This document shows, in pieces, positions 30,479 through 41,051 of a stretch of 64,000 nucleotides of DNA. The notes beneath the pieces are model-generated. The model was not told the DNA's origin and searched no databases. It saw only the letters and a list, made by a program, of their open reading frames with translations. This DNA is from Gordonia sp. PDNC005 (GTDB taxonomy: Bacteria; Actinomycetota; Actinomycetes; Mycobacteriales; Mycobacteriaceae): the NCBI RefSeq assembly GCF_016919385.1, contig NZ_CP070351.1, positions 186,001 to 250,000 on the forward strand, read 5' to 3'. Position 1 is the stretch's first letter, and each line of letters begins with the position of its first letter. A program made the position numbers and the translations under genes.

Positions 30479-30485
30479 GTCCGAC

Positions 30486-31913
30486 GTGGGTAAACCGGCT
30501 ATCAGCAACGTCCTCGCCAACCGCTACGCGTCCGCCGATCTCGCCGGCATCTGGTCGCCGCAGCACAAGATCGTCCTGGAGCGTCAGCTCTGGATCGCCG
30601 TGATGAAGGCGCAGCGCGACCTGGGGATCGACGTCCCGGCCGATGCGATCGCCGACTACGAGCGGGTCGTCGACCAGATCGACCTCGATTCGATCGCCGA
30701 CCGTGAGCGGGTCACTCGCCACGACGTCAAGGCGCGCATCGAGGAGTTCAACGCCCTCGCAGGCCACGAGCACATTCACAAGGGCATGACGAGCCGTGAC
30801 CTCACGGAGAACGTCGAGCAGCTTCAGGTGCTGCTGTCCCTGCAGCACGTCCGCGCAGGCGGCGTCGCGGTCCTCGCACGCATCACCGAGCGCGCAGCCC
30901 AGTACGCGACCGTCGTGATGGCGGGACGCAGCCACAACGTCGCAGCGCAGTCGACCACGCTCGGCAAGCGCTTCGCGTCTGCCGCCGACGAGCTGATGAT
31001 CGCCCTGACCCGCATCGATGAGTTGATCAACCGATATCCGCTGCGCGGGATCAAGGGCCCGATGGGCACCAGCCAGGACATGCTCGACCTGCTCGACGGC
31101 GACGCCGCAAAACTCGACCAGCTCGAAGGCAAGGTCGCCACGCACCTCGGCTTCGCCAACGCATTGACCTCCGTCGGCCAGGTGTACCCGCGTTCACTCG
31201 ACTTCGACGTCGTGTCGGGCCTGGTCCAGATCGCGGCCGGACCGTCGTCGCTCGCCACCACGATCCGCCTGATGGCAGGTCACGAGCTGGTCACCGAGGG
31301 CTTCCAGCCCGGGCAGGTCGGCAGCTCGGCGATGCCCCACAAGATGAACACGCGCAGCTGCGAGCGGGTCAACGGACTCGCCGTGATCCTCCGCGGCTAC
31401 GCGTCGATGACCGGCGAACTCGCGGGCGCGCAGTGGAACGAGGGAGACGTGTTCTGCTCGGTCGTGCGCCGTGTGGCGCTGCCCGACGCGTTCTTCGCCA
31501 TCGACGGCCTCATGGAGACGTTCCTGACGGTGCTCGCCGAGTTCGGCGCCTACCCCGCGGTGATCGCCAACGAACTGGATCGGTACCTCCCGTTCCTCGC
31601 CACCACCAAGGTGTTGATGGCCTCGGTTCGTGCAGGTGTCGGGCGCGAGACGGCCCACGAAGCGATCAAGGAGCACGCGGTGGCCGTCGCCCTCGCGATG
31701 CGCGAGGAGGGCCGCGAGCCCGACTTGTTGGATCGTCTCGCCGCCGACGACCGCATCCCGCTCGACCGTGCACAGCTCGACGAACTGATCGCGGACAAAT
31801 CCGCATTCACCGGTGCCGCCGACGCTCAGGTCGCGGGTGTCGCCGCCGCCGCGCAGGCGTGGTTCGACGCCTACCCGGACGCGGTCGCCTACGCGCCGGC
31901 CCCGATCCTGTAG
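30486..31913 (+). CDS. purB: Adenylosuccinate lyase
   Basis: A 475-residue fumarase-superfamily enzyme that acts twice in purine synthesis, cleaving SAICAR to AICAR and adenylosuccinate to AMP, each time releasing fumarate. Landmarks are RYASADLAGIWSPQHK, the HEHIHKGMTSRDLTEN region, AGRSHNVAAQSTTLGKRFA and the signature loop GSSAMPHKMNTRSCERV with the catalytic Ser. The GTG at 30486 gives the length known for the mycobacterial enzyme, whereas the open frame extends over 600 bp upstream through antisense sequence. Confidence 0.96.
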   Translation: MGKPAISNVLANRYASADLAGIWSPQHKIVLERQLWIAVMKAQRDLGIDVPADAIADYERVVDQIDLDSIADRERVTRHDVKARIEEFNALAGHEHIHKGMTSRDLTENVEQLQVLLSLQHVRAGGVAVLARITERAAQYATVVMAGRSHNVAAQSTTLGKRFASAADELMIALTRIDELINRYPLRGIKGPMGTSQDMLDLLDGDAAKLDQLEGKVATHLGFANALTSVGQVYPRSLDFDVVSGLVQIAAGPSSLATTIRLMAGHELVTEGFQPGQVGSSAMPHKMNTRSCERVNGLAVILRGYASMTGELAGAQWNEGDVFCSVVRRVALPDAFFAIDGLMETFLTVLAEFGAYPAVIANELDRYLPFLATTKVLMASVRAGVGRETAHEAIKEHAVAVALAMREEGREPDLLDRLAADDRIPLDRAQLDELIADKSAFTGAADAQVAGVAAAAQAWFDAYPDAVAYAPAPIL

Positions 31914-31958
31914 TTCCCCCGACTCATCCGCCCCGACTCGAAGGTCTCAGCAACTCAT

Positions 31959-32855
31959 ATGCGTCCCGCACTCTCCGACTACCGTCACGTCGCGTCCGGC
32001 AAGGTCCGCGACATCTACGAGATCGATGAGCAGACGTTGCTGCTGGTCACCTCCGACCGGATCTCGGCCTACGACCACATCCTGTCGACGCCCATCCCGG
32101 ACAAGGGGAGGATCTTGACAGCCGCCAGCTTCTTCTGGTTCGACGCCCTCGCCGTCCCGAACCATCTGGCAGGCGGGCCGACTGACGAGCGGATTCCGGC
32201 AGAGTTGGTCGGACGGTCCATGGTCGTGAACAAGCTGCCGATGGTGCCGGTCGAGTGCGTCGCCCGTGGATACCTCACCGGTTCCGGTCTCGTCGACTAC
32301 ACCGCGACCGGGTCCGTGTGCGGTGTGGCACTGCCCGCCGGCCTCGGCGAGGCGGACAAGCTCCCCGCGCCGATCTTCACCCCGGCGACCAAGGCCGACC
32401 TCGGTGATCACGACGAGAACGTCTCGATCGACCAGGTCGCCGAGACCGTCGGACGCGAACTCGCCGAACGTCTTCGCGACACCACCCTCGACATCTACGG
32501 CCGAGGCTCCGATCTGGCCGCCGAACGCGGAATCATCTTGGCCGACACCAAGTTCGAGTTCGGGCAGGCCGCGGACGGATCGCTGGTGCTTGCCGACGAA
32601 GTGCTCACCCCCGATTCGTCGCGCTACTGGGATGCCGACGGCTACACGCCGGGACGCGTCCAGCCGAGCTTCGACAAGCAGATCGTGCGGAACTGGCTGA
32701 CCGGTCCCGACTCCGGCTGGGACAAGGCCTCCGGCGACCAGCCGCCCGCCCTGCCCGCCGACATCGTCGAGCGCACCCGTGCCCGCTACATCGAAGCCTA
32801 CGAACGCATCTCGTCGCTCTCCTTCGCCGACTGGCCGGACCGCGTGGATGTCTGA
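31959..32855 (+). CDS. purC: SAICAR synthetase
   Basis: A 298-residue phosphoribosylaminoimidazole-succinocarboxamide synthase, joining CAIR to aspartate with ATP. Seen are the N-terminal [12 protein letters not shown] and [16 protein letters not shown], the signature [18 protein letters not shown], and LADTKFEFG with [12 protein letters not shown]. It follows purB by 45 bp on the same strand, and its product is the substrate of PurB, so the two steps are encoded together. The ptrB start overlaps its stop by 8 bp. Confidence 0.97.
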   Translation: MRPALSDYRHVASGKVRDIYEIDEQTLLLVTSDRISAYDHILSTPIPDKGRILTAASFFWFDALAVPNHLAGGPTDERIPAELVGRSMVVNKLPMVPVECVARGYLTGSGLVDYTATGSVCGVALPAGLGEADKLPAPIFTPATKADLGDHDENVSIDQVAETVGRELAERLRDTTLDIYGRGSDLAAERGIILADTKFEFGQAADGSLVLADEVLTPDSSRYWDADGYTPGRVQPSFDKQIVRNWLTGPDSGWDKASGDQPPALPADIVERTRARYIEAYERISSLSFADWPDRVDV

Positions 32856-34977
32856 GCTCACCCCTCCCGTCGCCAAACGAGTTCACAGCGAACGTGTTCA
32901 TCACGGTGACGTGTTCGTAGACGAATACGCCTGGTTGGGTGACAAGACCGACGCGGAGGTGATCTCGTACCTCGACGGGCAGAACGCGTTCGTCGACGCT
33001 GAGACCGCGGACCTCGCGGAGCTGCGCGAGTCGATCTTCGGCGAGATCAAGGCCCGCACCAAGGAGACCGACATGGGTCTCCCCACTCGGAGTGAGGGCT
33101 ACTGGTACTTCGCAAGGACCACCGAAGGTCACGCGTACCCGAGGTTCTGTCGATGCCCGATCTCCGGCGACGACGACTGGACACCGCCAGAGGTGTCGGC
33201 CGATGAGCCGCTCCCGGGGGAGCAGGTGTACTTCGACATGGACGCCGAGGCGCAGGGCCACGACTTCTTCAGTGCAGGTGCGGTCTCGGTGAGCCATGAC
33301 GGTCGGCGTCTCGCGTACAGCGTCGACCTCGAAGGCGACGAGCGCTATACGCTGCGAGTCCGCGATCTGGACACCGGTGAGGACCTGCCCGGTGCCGTCG
33401 CAGGCACCGCGGGCAGCGCGACGTGGTCCAAGGACGGCCGCTTCCTCTTCTACTTGACCGTCGACGAGTCGTGGCGCCCCGACAAGGTGTGGCGCCACGA
33501 AGTGGGGGCGGGCACGGACGACGTGCTCGTCTTCCACGAGACGGACGAGCATTTCTGGGTCGGTGTCGGAGCCACCGCGAGCGACGCCTACCTGATGATC
33601 GGTGCGGACTCGAAGGTCACGTCGGAGGTCTACGTCCTCTCGGCGGATGATCCGACAGGAGAGTTCGTCAGCGTCGCCGGGCGCACGCCGGGTGTGGAGT
33701 ACAGCGTCGACCACGCAGTCGTCGACGGCGACGACTACTTCGTGATCGTCCACAACGGTGATGACGGCGACGGCGGCAAGTCGATCGAGTACGCCGTCGA
33801 CATCGCTCCCGTCGGCGACATCGCAGCTCGTCGAACCCTGGTGCCGCACGATCAGTCCCGCCGCATCGAAGACGTGGAATGCTTCCGGGACTACCTCGTG
33901 CTGTCGTACCGGTCCGGTGCCGTCCCACGCCTGGCCGTCGCCGACCTGCGAGCCGTGGACGGTATCCCGACCGTCGACGACTTCCACGAGATCGTCTTCG
34001 ACCAGGAGCTGTCCTCACCTGCCCTCGGATCGAATCCGGAGTGGACCACCCCGCGCCTGCGTCTGGTGTACTCGAGCTTCGTCGACCCCGTCGAGGCCCT
34101 CGACCTGAACGTCGCGACCGGTGAACGGACACTTCTACGCAGGCAGACGGTGCTCGGCGACTACGACCCGTCCGAGTACATCGCGACCCGTGACTGGGCG
34201 ATCGCCGACGACGGGACCCGGGTTCCGGTGTCGTTGGTCCGCCGCCGCGACCTCGCCGACGGCCCCGCTCCGGTACTGCTCGTCGGCTACGGCGCCTACG
34301 AGATGTCGATGGATCCGGGCTTCTCCATTCCGCGGCTGTCGCTGCTGGACCGCGGCGTTGTCCTCGCCTACGCGCACGTCCGCGGCGGCGGTGAACTCGG
34401 CCGGAACTGGTACGAGAACGGGAAGCTGCAGCACAAGCAGAACACCTTCACCGACTACGTCGCCGTCGCACGACACCTGATCGACTCGGGACGGACCTCA
34501 CCGGATCGCCTCGTCGCGGACGGCGGGTCCGCAGGCGGACTGCTCATGGGCGCGGTGATGAACATGGCGCCGGAGTTGTTCTCCGCTGTGCTCGCTGCCG
34601 TGCCGTTCGTCGATGCTCTGACGTCGATGCTCGATCCGGAACTCCCGTTGACGGTCACCGAGTGGGACGAGTGGGGCGATCCTTTCCACGACCCCGATGT
34701 GTACGCCTACATGAAGCAGTACTCGCCGTACGAGAACGTGGCGCCCCGCCCTTATCCCGCGGTTCTGGCGCTCGCGTCGTTCAACGACACGCGCGTGCTT
34801 TACACCGAAGCCGCGAAGTGGGTCGCCGCACTGCAGGCCGCGACGACATCCGACCGCCCGATCCTGCTCAAGACCGAGATGTCCGCAGGCCACGGCGGTG
34901 TGACCGGTCGGTACAAGCAGTGGGCGGAGATCGCCTTCGAACACGCCTGGATCCTCCGGGCCTCCGGCGCCGTCTGA
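32848..34977 (+). CDS. ptrB: S9-family oligopeptidase B
   Basis: A 709-residue serine peptidase of the prolyl-oligopeptidase clan. An N-terminal beta-propeller (about residues 70-400) gates a C-terminal alpha/beta-hydrolase domain with [20 protein letters not shown], the nucleophile elbow GGSAGGLL and the catalytic His in [14 protein letters not shown]. Members cleave short peptides after basic residues. The ATG at 32848 overlaps the end of purC. In mycobacteria ptrB genes also lie beside purC. It is convergent with pnkp, with only 1 bp between the stops. Confidence 0.92.
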   Translation: MSELTPPVAKRVHSERVHHGDVFVDEYAWLGDKTDAEVISYLDGQNAFVDAETADLAELRESIFGEIKARTKETDMGLPTRSEGYWYFARTTEGHAYPRFCRCPISGDDDWTPPEVSADEPLPGEQVYFDMDAEAQGHDFFSAGAVSVSHDGRRLAYSVDLEGDERYTLRVRDLDTGEDLPGAVAGTAGSATWSKDGRFLFYLTVDESWRPDKVWRHEVGAGTDDVLVFHETDEHFWVGVGATASDAYLMIGADSKVTSEVYVLSADDPTGEFVSVAGRTPGVEYSVDHAVVDGDDYFVIVHNGDDGDGGKSIEYAVDIAPVGDIAARRTLVPHDQSRRIEDVECFRDYLVLSYRSGAVPRLAVADLRAVDGIPTVDDFHEIVFDQELSSPALGSNPEWTTPRLRLVYSSFVDPVEALDLNVATGERTLLRRQTVLGDYDPSEYIATRDWAIADDGTRVPVSLVRRRDLADGPAPVLLVGYGAYEMSMDPGFSIPRLSLLDRGVVLAYAHVRGGGELGRNWYENGKLQHKQNTFTDYVAVARHLIDSGRTSPDRLVADGGSAGGLLMGAVMNMAPELFSAVLAAVPFVDALTSMLDPELPLTVTEWDEWGDPFHDPDVYAYMKQYSPYENVAPRPYPAVLALASFNDTRVLYTEAAKWVAALQAATTSDRPILLKTEMSAGHGGVTGRYKQWAEIAFEHAWILRASGAV

Positions 34978-34978
34978 G

Positions 34979-37492
34979 TCACAGTCGCGGATCGACCGGC
35001 TCGGACTCCAGGGCGAGTACGCCGAACACGTTCTGATGGACCTCCCACAGGGGCCGTCCGGCGACGAACGCCGACAACGCGTCCAGCCCGAGCCCGTGTT
35101 CTCGAGTCGCCAGTGAACGCTTCCGTCCGAGTCCGCGTGACCGCAGCAACTCGAGCGAACCGGTGTAGTCCGGGCCGTAGATGATCCGTAGATACTCCCG
35201 TCCTCGGACCTTGAGCCCCGGCTGCACCTTCGGCGACCCGGGATCGGCGGGTTTGACGACCATGCCCTCGCCTCCAGCGCTCGTCAGGTCCATCCACCAA
35301 CGCACGGCCTTCTCACGGTCGGCTTCCGACGTGAGGTCGACGGTCAGGTAGCGCGTCGGTGTGATCAGCGGGTGGTCCAGCCGTCCCAATTCACTCATGT
35401 GCCACTCGTGCGATTGAGTCTCCGTGAGCAGTCGCCCTTCAGCAGCGAGAATCTGGAAGGGTGCGACGCGGATCGTCTGCTCACCGGACTCGCAATAGGC
35501 GGCGTAGGCATCGCGGAACGCTCGAGCGTTGTCGAGCCGCGTCGAGACCCGTTCGGTCAGGTCCGCGACGTCGAGCCCTCGAGCGGCCGCTCTGCCCAGC
35601 AGATCACCCACGGCGGGGAGCGCGTTGGTCGCGGCAGCTCCCACCGACGCGTACTGCGAGGTGATCAATCCGAGAGCCTTCGCTGACCACGGAAGCAACT
35701 CGCAGTCGAGGACCAGCCAGTCGGACCCGAGCGAGTCGAACAGGGGCTCGGCCGCGGCACGTAGGTCGTCGACCAGCGCCGATGTGTCGTCGAAGAAGGA
35801 ACGGCCCGTCCGCGTGTACACCACGCCGGAGCTGCCGTCGGTGACCCCGAAACGTCGCGCGGCCGCAGACGGGTCTCGAGCTACTACTGCGATGGCGCGC
35901 GACCCCATGTGCTTCTCCTCGCACACAACTCGCCGCACACCCCACCCGAGATAGTCGTCGAACGCCTGCTGCGGATGCTCGAGGAAGCCGTCGGCCGTCG
36001 AGGTGGAGGCGGGCGACATGGTCGGCGGGAGATACACCAGCCATCTAGGGTCGACGGCGAAGCGGCTCATGACTTCCAAGGCCGCAGCGGCGTTCTCCTG
36101 AACGATCTTGACCTTTCCCACCCGGGGACTCTCGACCCAACGGGTGCCCGAGACATCGTCGATCCGAAGTACCGCAGGATCCCGAGCAGACGCCACCGGG
36201 AGCAGCGGCCGCGACGGCGGATACCACTCGCGGTCGGCCTGTACGGAGACGAGATCCCGCTCCGGATAACGCAGGGCGGTCAGTGAACCGCCGAAGACCG
36301 CACCGGTGTCGATGCAGATCGTGTTGTTGACCCACTCCGGAGTCGGGGTCGGGGTGTGGCCATACACGACGGTGGCCGAACCGCGGTACTCGTCAGCCCA
36401 CGGGTAGCGGACCGGAAGGCCGAACTCGTCCGTCTCGCCGGACGTGTCGCCGTACAGTGCAAAAGCGCGCACTCGTCGGGACGACCGCCCGTGGTAGGCC
36501 TCCTTCAGTCCCGCGTGAGCGACGACAAGACGGCCGCTGTCCAGTACGAAGTGGCTGATCAGGCCATTGAGGAATTCGGCGCACGCAGTGCGGAAGCTAT
36601 CGGTCTCGGCGTCGAGTTGCGAAAGAGACTCGGCGAGGCCGTGCGAGACCGTCACCTTTCGGCCGCGAAGCGCACGAGCGAGCTTGTCGTCGTGATTGCC
36701 TGCGACGCACAATGCGACCCCCGCGTCGACCATCGCCATGACGAGTCGCAGGACGCCAGGAGTATCGGGCCCCCTATCCACGAGGTCGCCGACGAAGACA
36801 GCGATCCGGCCTTCCGGGTGGTGAGCGCCGACGGCGTTGTCGTCGGCGTGTTCAACAACCCAGCCGAGAGTCGTGAGCAGTGATACGAGCTCGGATGCAC
36901 ACCCGTGGATGTCTCCGATCACGTCGAATGGACCGGTCAGGTCGGATCGGTCGTTCCACGCTCGGTCACGGCGGATGCTCACGTTGTCGATCTCCTCGAC
37001 CCCGCGTAGCTGGTGGACTCTACGGAACCCCTCCTTCCGCATCTTGGACAGCGACCGCTGGAGGTCGGCCCTCTGGCGTCGGATCACATGAGCGCCGAAA
37101 TCGCGGTCGGACCGTGCATCGTTGCGGGCCACCGCGACCGACTCCGGAACGTCGAGTACCACCGCGTCGACTAGGACGTCGTGGTCGCGTGCGAGGCGGA
37201 TCAACGACGCCCGCGACTTGGGCTGGGTGTTGGTCGCGTCGACGACAGTGAGAAGCCCACGGCGGAGGCGGATGCCGACCAGGTGATGCAGCAGGTCGAA
37301 CGCGTCGGCCGTCGCGGCCAAGTCGTTCTCGTCGTCGGAGACCAGGCCTCGGCAGACGTCGCTCGACACGACCTCGGTGGGGAGGAAATGACGCGCGGCG
37401 AACGTGGTCTTGCCAGATCCTGACGTGCCGACGAGCAGCACGAGGCCGGCGATCGGCACACCGATCACAGTTGGGTCGGAAACGTCAGTCAC
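34979..37492 (-). CDS. pnkp: Polynucleotide kinase-phosphatase-ligase of the bacterial RNA-repair system
   Basis: An 837-residue three-domain RNA end-healing and sealing enzyme. Residues 15-180 are a 5'-kinase with P-loop GTSGSGKTT (K28). Residues 188-420 are a metallophosphoesterase 2',3'-phosphatase with DVIGDIHG, VGDLVDRGPDT and AGNHDDKL. The C-terminal half is a ligase/adenylyltransferase with the lysine motif VCEEKHMGSRA (K527). Characterised Pnkp needs Hen1 to activate its ligase. The GTG at 37492 overlaps the hen1 stop by 8 bp; an ATG at 37525 inside hen1 is an alternative. Together they should repair RNAs cut by ribotoxins. Confidence 0.93.
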   Translation of the reverse strand: MTDVSDPTVIGVPIAGLVLLVGTSGSGKTTFAARHFLPTEVVSSDVCRGLVSDDENDLAATADAFDLLHHLVGIRLRRGLLTVVDATNTQPKSRASLIRLARDHDVLVDAVVLDVPESVAVARNDARSDRDFGAHVIRRQRADLQRSLSKMRKEGFRRVHQLRGVEEIDNVSIRRDRAWNDRSDLTGPFDVIGDIHGCASELVSLLTTLGWVVEHADDNAVGAHHPEGRIAVFVGDLVDRGPDTPGVLRLVMAMVDAGVALCVAGNHDDKLARALRGRKVTVSHGLAESLSQLDAETDSFRTACAEFLNGLISHFVLDSGRLVVAHAGLKEAYHGRSSRRVRAFALYGDTSGETDEFGLPVRYPWADEYRGSATVVYGHTPTPTPEWVNNTICIDTGAVFGGSLTALRYPERDLVSVQADREWYPPSRPLLPVASARDPAVLRIDDVSGTRWVESPRVGKVKIVQENAAAALEVMSRFAVDPRWLVYLPPTMSPASTSTADGFLEHPQQAFDDYLGWGVRRVVCEEKHMGSRAIAVVARDPSAAARRFGVTDGSSGVVYTRTGRSFFDDTSALVDDLRAAAEPLFDSLGSDWLVLDCELLPWSAKALGLITSQYASVGAAATNALPAVGDLLGRAAARGLDVADLTERVSTRLDNARAFRDAYAAYCESGEQTIRVAPFQILAAEGRLLTETQSHEWHMSELGRLDHPLITPTRYLTVDLTSEADREKAVRWWMDLTSAGGEGMVVKPADPGSPKVQPGLKVRGREYLRIIYGPDYTGSLELLRSRGLGRKRSLATREHGLGLDALSAFVAGRPLWEVHQNVFGVLALESEPVDPRL

Positions 37493-38861
37493 GGGAGAAC
37501 ACCGCCATCTGGGTAGGGGATCCAAGAGTGGGGTCGGTGTCGCCGATGCCGCGACAGTCGACCCGGTAGCCGTTGTCGGCGGCGACGCGGTCGGCCCACG
37601 CCGCGAACTCGGCGCGTGTCCATTCGAATCGATGATCCGGATGGCGGGTGCCGACTAGGCCCTCATAGCGGACGTTGTACTCGACGTTGGGGGTGGTCAC
37701 GACGACCGCGCCCGGGCGGGCGACGCCGAACAGGACATGCTCGAGAGCGTCGAGTCGAGGGAGGTCGAGGTGCTCGATCACTTCCATGAGGATGGCGACG
37801 TCGTACCCGGAGAACCTCTCGTCGACGTAGGTCAGCGCGGCCTGGAACAGATCGAGGCGAGCGGACTGGCGCTCGGTCATGTTCTCCACATGCAGGTGTT
37901 CGGCGGCTCGGGTGAGCTCGCGCGTGGACACATCACAGCCGGCCACGCGTGAGACGTTTGTGCGCAGCAGCTTCGCCAGGAGGCGTCCGGAACCGCAACC
38001 GAAGTCGATCACGGAGTCGGGTCGGAGGCGATCGATCTCCGCGAGCACCGCGTCGTGCCGCTGTTGGTTGAGCGGCGCCGAGCGCGGCACCAGGGGGAGA
38101 TCCTCGGGAGTCTCGCCGGGCGCGTCGTCGAGCTCGGCGAGCCGCGCTCGTGCAACGCCGGTGAGTCCGCTGGTGCGGGCCAGGTAGCGGGACACGATGG
38201 TGTCGCGCGCTGGGTGGGATGCCAGCCAGTCGCCGCCTGCGCGCAAGAGCTTGTCGACCTCGGCCGAGTCCTGCCAGTAGTGCTTCGACGAGTCGAACGC
38301 GGGCAGCAGCACATAAAGCTGGTTCACCGCGTCGGCGAGCCGGACGTCGCCTTTCAAGTGCAGGCGGACGTACTTGGAGTCTCCCCAGTCCGGAAAAGCC
38401 GGATCCAGAATGATCGGGTCGGCGTCGACTTCCCATCCGAGGGGAGAGAAGATCATCCGCGCGAGGTCCTGCCCTCCGTGGCAGGGGAGCACGGGGACCG
38501 TGACCTCAAGCGGGAGAACCGAGTCGGCGAGTGCTTGCCGCGAATCGCAGCGGCCGGTCCGCGCGGTGCGGAAGACGCGGCCGAGCGCGACCGCGAGAAG
38601 GGACGTCGCGGCATACGGCCGGTCGTTCACGTACTGCGCAAGAGCGAAATCAGGTGATCGCCGACCGCGGGAACGAGCCAGCGCGATGGGGTCGACGTCT
38701 AGCATCAAGGCCACCGTGCAGCGATCCTCATCCGCATCGGGGTAGAAAACTGTCGCCGAACCGAACGATTCCGAGAACGTCTGAACCCGATCTGGATGCT
38801 TGTGCAAGAGGAACCCGAGGTCGGTGGCGGGCTGATGCGTCGTCGAAATGGTCAGGATCAC
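37485..38861 (-). CDS. hen1: 3'-terminal RNA ribose 2'-O-methyltransferase Hen1
   Basis: A 458-residue protein. The N-terminal half starts ILTISTTHQPATDLGFLLHKHP and is the Hen1-specific domain that activates Pnkp ligase. The C-terminal half is the methyltransferase, with SAM motif VIDFGCGSGRLLAKLL and the metal-binding EVIEHLDLPRLDALE, then TTPNVEYN. It methylates the 2'-OH at the 3' end of the damage site before sealing, which makes the repaired RNA resistant to recutting. I chose the GTG at 38861, preceded by AGGGGAA, because it reproduces the family N-terminus; the open frame extends to 38975. It is the first gene of a two-gene operon. Confidence 0.93.
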   Translation of the reverse strand: MILTISTTHQPATDLGFLLHKHPDRVQTFSESFGSATVFYPDADEDRCTVALMLDVDPIALARSRGRRSPDFALAQYVNDRPYAATSLLAVALGRVFRTARTGRCDSRQALADSVLPLEVTVPVLPCHGGQDLARMIFSPLGWEVDADPIILDPAFPDWGDSKYVRLHLKGDVRLADAVNQLYVLLPAFDSSKHYWQDSAEVDKLLRAGGDWLASHPARDTIVSRYLARTSGLTGVARARLAELDDAPGETPEDLPLVPRSAPLNQQRHDAVLAEIDRLRPDSVIDFGCGSGRLLAKLLRTNVSRVAGCDVSTRELTRAAEHLHVENMTERQSARLDLFQAALTYVDERFSGYDVAILMEVIEHLDLPRLDALEHVLFGVARPGAVVVTTPNVEYNVRYEGLVGTRHPDHRFEWTRAEFAAWADRVAADNGYRVDCRGIGDTDPTLGSPTQMAVFSRD

Positions 38862-38954
38862 CGGAGAACATTCCCCTGAATAGTGCGGATACGGACACTC
38901 AATGTCTATCCCGGCCGCAACTCTCGGGCAACTGCATAACCGGGAAAACGAACT

Positions 38955-38994
38955 CGGCACTCTCCACCGCGCCATTGCGTGGTGAAGAGTGCCG
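38955..38994 (-). terminator. Terminator of the MarR-MFS operon
   Basis: CGGCACTCTCCACC at 38955-38968 and GGTGAAGAGTGCCG at 38981-38994 form a 14-bp stem with one mismatch. Read on the minus strand, TTTT follows within 8 nt. It separates the MFS gene from hen1, so hen1 needs its own promoter. Confidence 0.75.
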
Positions 38995-39014
38995 AAGTCG
39001 AAACGCCGGTGCGA

Positions 39015-40574
39015 TCAGTGCATCGCGACGGGGATCTTCTGCTCCTCGTCCGCTCCCGCTGCCACCAGCTTGCGGCGGGGGAGGAAGAACGCCGGGATCA
39101 GTGTCAGCGCGACGAGCACCGTGGCCACGATGAACGTGTCGCCATAGGTGGACGCGATGTCGGAGATCACGCTGCCGCCGGCTTCGGCGACCGCTGCGGG
39201 GTCCTTGACGTCGACGCCGTTCGCGACCATCGCCTCGCCGACCTTCGCCTGGTCGCCACCGGCCTGCATGACCGCCTGCGACAGCGGCATCAGCATGGTG
39301 GTGAAGATGACGGTGATGACGCCGGTGCCGATGGACGACGCGGTCTGCTGGATGGCATTCATCAGCGTCGAGCCGTCGGCGATCTCCGAGCCGCGCAGGG
39401 TGGCCAGCGCGGCGGACATGATCGGCATCATCGTCATGCCCATGCCGAGACCCTGGACGAACAGGGCAGCGCACAGGAACCAGTACGAGGTGTCGGTGCC
39501 GAGTGTGATGAACGCGGCGACGCCGATTCCGATCAGCAACAAGCCGCCGAGAACGAACTTGCCCGGACCGATCTTGTCGGTCATCTTGCCCGCGATCGGC
39601 ATGGTCAGCATCGCGCCGAGCCCCTGGGGTGCGAGCAGCAGGCCTGCCATCAGTGTCGACTCGCCGCGCACGATGATGAAGTACTGCGGGTACAGCAGCG
39701 ATGCACCGAAGAAGGCGACCGCGAACAGCGACATCGTGATGACGGAGACCCTCAGCGTCGGGTTCCTGAAGAGTCGCAGATCGAGCAGCGGGTTGGTCGT
39801 GCGGAACGCGTGCCGGATGAACAGTGCGATCAGGATCGCGCCGATGATCATCGGGATGTACACGCGCGGTGCGTTGAACGTGCGCTCCTCGGCGCTCGAG
39901 GAGACGCCGAACAGGAACAGGGCCAGACCCGGGGACAACATGAGCAGACCCGGGACGTCGATCTTCTTACCCGGCTCCTGGTCGTTGGCCGGAAGTGCGA
40001 ACCAGGCGTAGACGAGGGCGACGACGCCGATCGGGATGTTGATCAGGAACACCCAGTGCCACGACGCGATCTCGATCAGCCAACCGCCGAGGATCGGGCC
40101 CATGATCGGGCCGAGCAGCATCGGGATGCCGAGCACGGCCATGACCGAGCCGACACGCTCCGGACCTGCGGCGCGAGTCATGATCATCATGCCGATGGGC
40201 ATGAGCAGACCGCCGCCGAAGCCCTGGATCACACGGAAGGCGACGAGCGAGCCGATGTTCCAGGCGAGTGCGCAGAGGACCGATCCGATGAGGAACAGGA
40301 CGAGCGACGCCATGTAGACGCGCTTGGTGCCGAAGCGGGACGCGGCCCAGCTGGCGGTGGGGATGACGGCGGCGAGGGCCAGCGTGTAGCCGGTCATCGA
40401 CCACGCGGCGCCTGCCGACGTGGTGCCGAACTCGGTGATGAAGGTGGGCTGCGCAACCGAGACGACGGTCACGTCGAGAATCGACATGATCGCGCCGAGC
40501 ACGATGACGCCGGCGACGACGAAGACGTCGCGGCCGAGTTTGTCCGGCGCGGACGCCGAAGCAGGTGAGGTCAT
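39015..40574 (-). CDS. DHA2-family MFS drug efflux transporter
   Basis: A 519-residue, probably 14-helix proton antiporter of the EmrB/QacA type. Motif C-like LGIPMLLGPIMGPILGGWLI is present after helix 4, and motif A appears as SWAASRFGTKRVYMASL. An early acidic residue in LGAIMSILDVTVVSVA is typical of the family. It should export lipophilic or cationic compounds. It overlaps the upstream MarR gene by 4 bp, so the two form an operon and the MarR protein is the likely repressor of the pump. Confidence 0.92.
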   Translation of the reverse strand: MTSPASASAPDKLGRDVFVVAGVIVLGAIMSILDVTVVSVAQPTFITEFGTTSAGAAWSMTGYTLALAAVIPTASWAASRFGTKRVYMASLVLFLIGSVLCALAWNIGSLVAFRVIQGFGGGLLMPIGMMIMTRAAGPERVGSVMAVLGIPMLLGPIMGPILGGWLIEIASWHWVFLINIPIGVVALVYAWFALPANDQEPGKKIDVPGLLMLSPGLALFLFGVSSSAEERTFNAPRVYIPMIIGAILIALFIRHAFRTTNPLLDLRLFRNPTLRVSVITMSLFAVAFFGASLLYPQYFIIVRGESTLMAGLLLAPQGLGAMLTMPIAGKMTDKIGPGKFVLGGLLLIGIGVAAFITLGTDTSYWFLCAALFVQGLGMGMTMMPIMSAALATLRGSEIADGSTLMNAIQQTASSIGTGVITVIFTTMLMPLSQAVMQAGGDQAKVGEAMVANGVDVKDPAAVAEAGGSVISDIASTYGDTFIVATVLVALTLIPAFFLPRRKLVAAGADEEQKIPVAMH

Positions 40575-41044
40575 GAGGTCACTTTCTCTGGTGAGAGATG
40601 GATCAGAGCGTCGGAGAGGGCGTCGTGCAGACGGGCCCGGACTTCGGTTGGCAGGCGCGTGACCATGTCTTTCAGGTCGTCGTCCTTGAGTGCGAACTGT
40701 TTGTCGAGGAGTTCGGTGCCCTTGTCGGTCAGTGAGAGGCGCTTGACCCTGCGGTCTGTGGCGTCCTCTCGGCGATCGACGAGTTCGATGCCGACCAGTC
40801 GGTCGACGCCTCGCCCGGCTGCGGCGAGCGACAGACCCACCTCGTCGGCGAGGCAGTTCACCGAGATCGCTTCACACTTCTGCCGGAGCACAAGAAGCAT
40901 CCGTACCTGCGAGAGTGTGAGTTCCGTGGTCGCGATGGTGTTCGCGGTGCACCGTCCGTGCATTTCGGCGAGGTGCTCCAGAAACCTCCGGAGTACCGCG
41001 GAGGTACTGCGGACGGTTTCGTCGACGGGTTCGATTGAAGGCAC
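40571..41044 (-). CDS. MarR family transcriptional regulator
   Basis: A 157-residue winged-helix repressor: TTELTLSQVRMLLVLRQ, the recognition region VNCLADEVGLSLAAAGRGVDRLVGIELVDRR, and the wing DATDRRVKRLSLTDKG. Three cysteines (CTANT, QKCEAISVNC) could respond to oxidants, but this is speculative. The start is GTG at 41044. It is followed by the MFS pump gene with a 4-bp overlap, and it is divergent from the peroxidase gene at 41125; an imperfect palindrome lies in the shared intergenic region. Confidence 0.9.
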   Translation of the reverse strand: MPSIEPVDETVRSTSAVLRRFLEHLAEMHGRCTANTIATTELTLSQVRMLLVLRQKCEAISVNCLADEVGLSLAAAGRGVDRLVGIELVDRREDATDRRVKRLSLTDKGTELLDKQFALKDDDLKDMVTRLPTEVRARLHDALSDALIHLSPEKVTS

Positions 41045-41051
41045 TGAATTA

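Noticed and set aside
29880-30485. Long N-terminal extension of purB
   Set aside because: It is antisense to the lipoprotein esterase and microprotein. GTG 30486 gives the family length and a placed -10.
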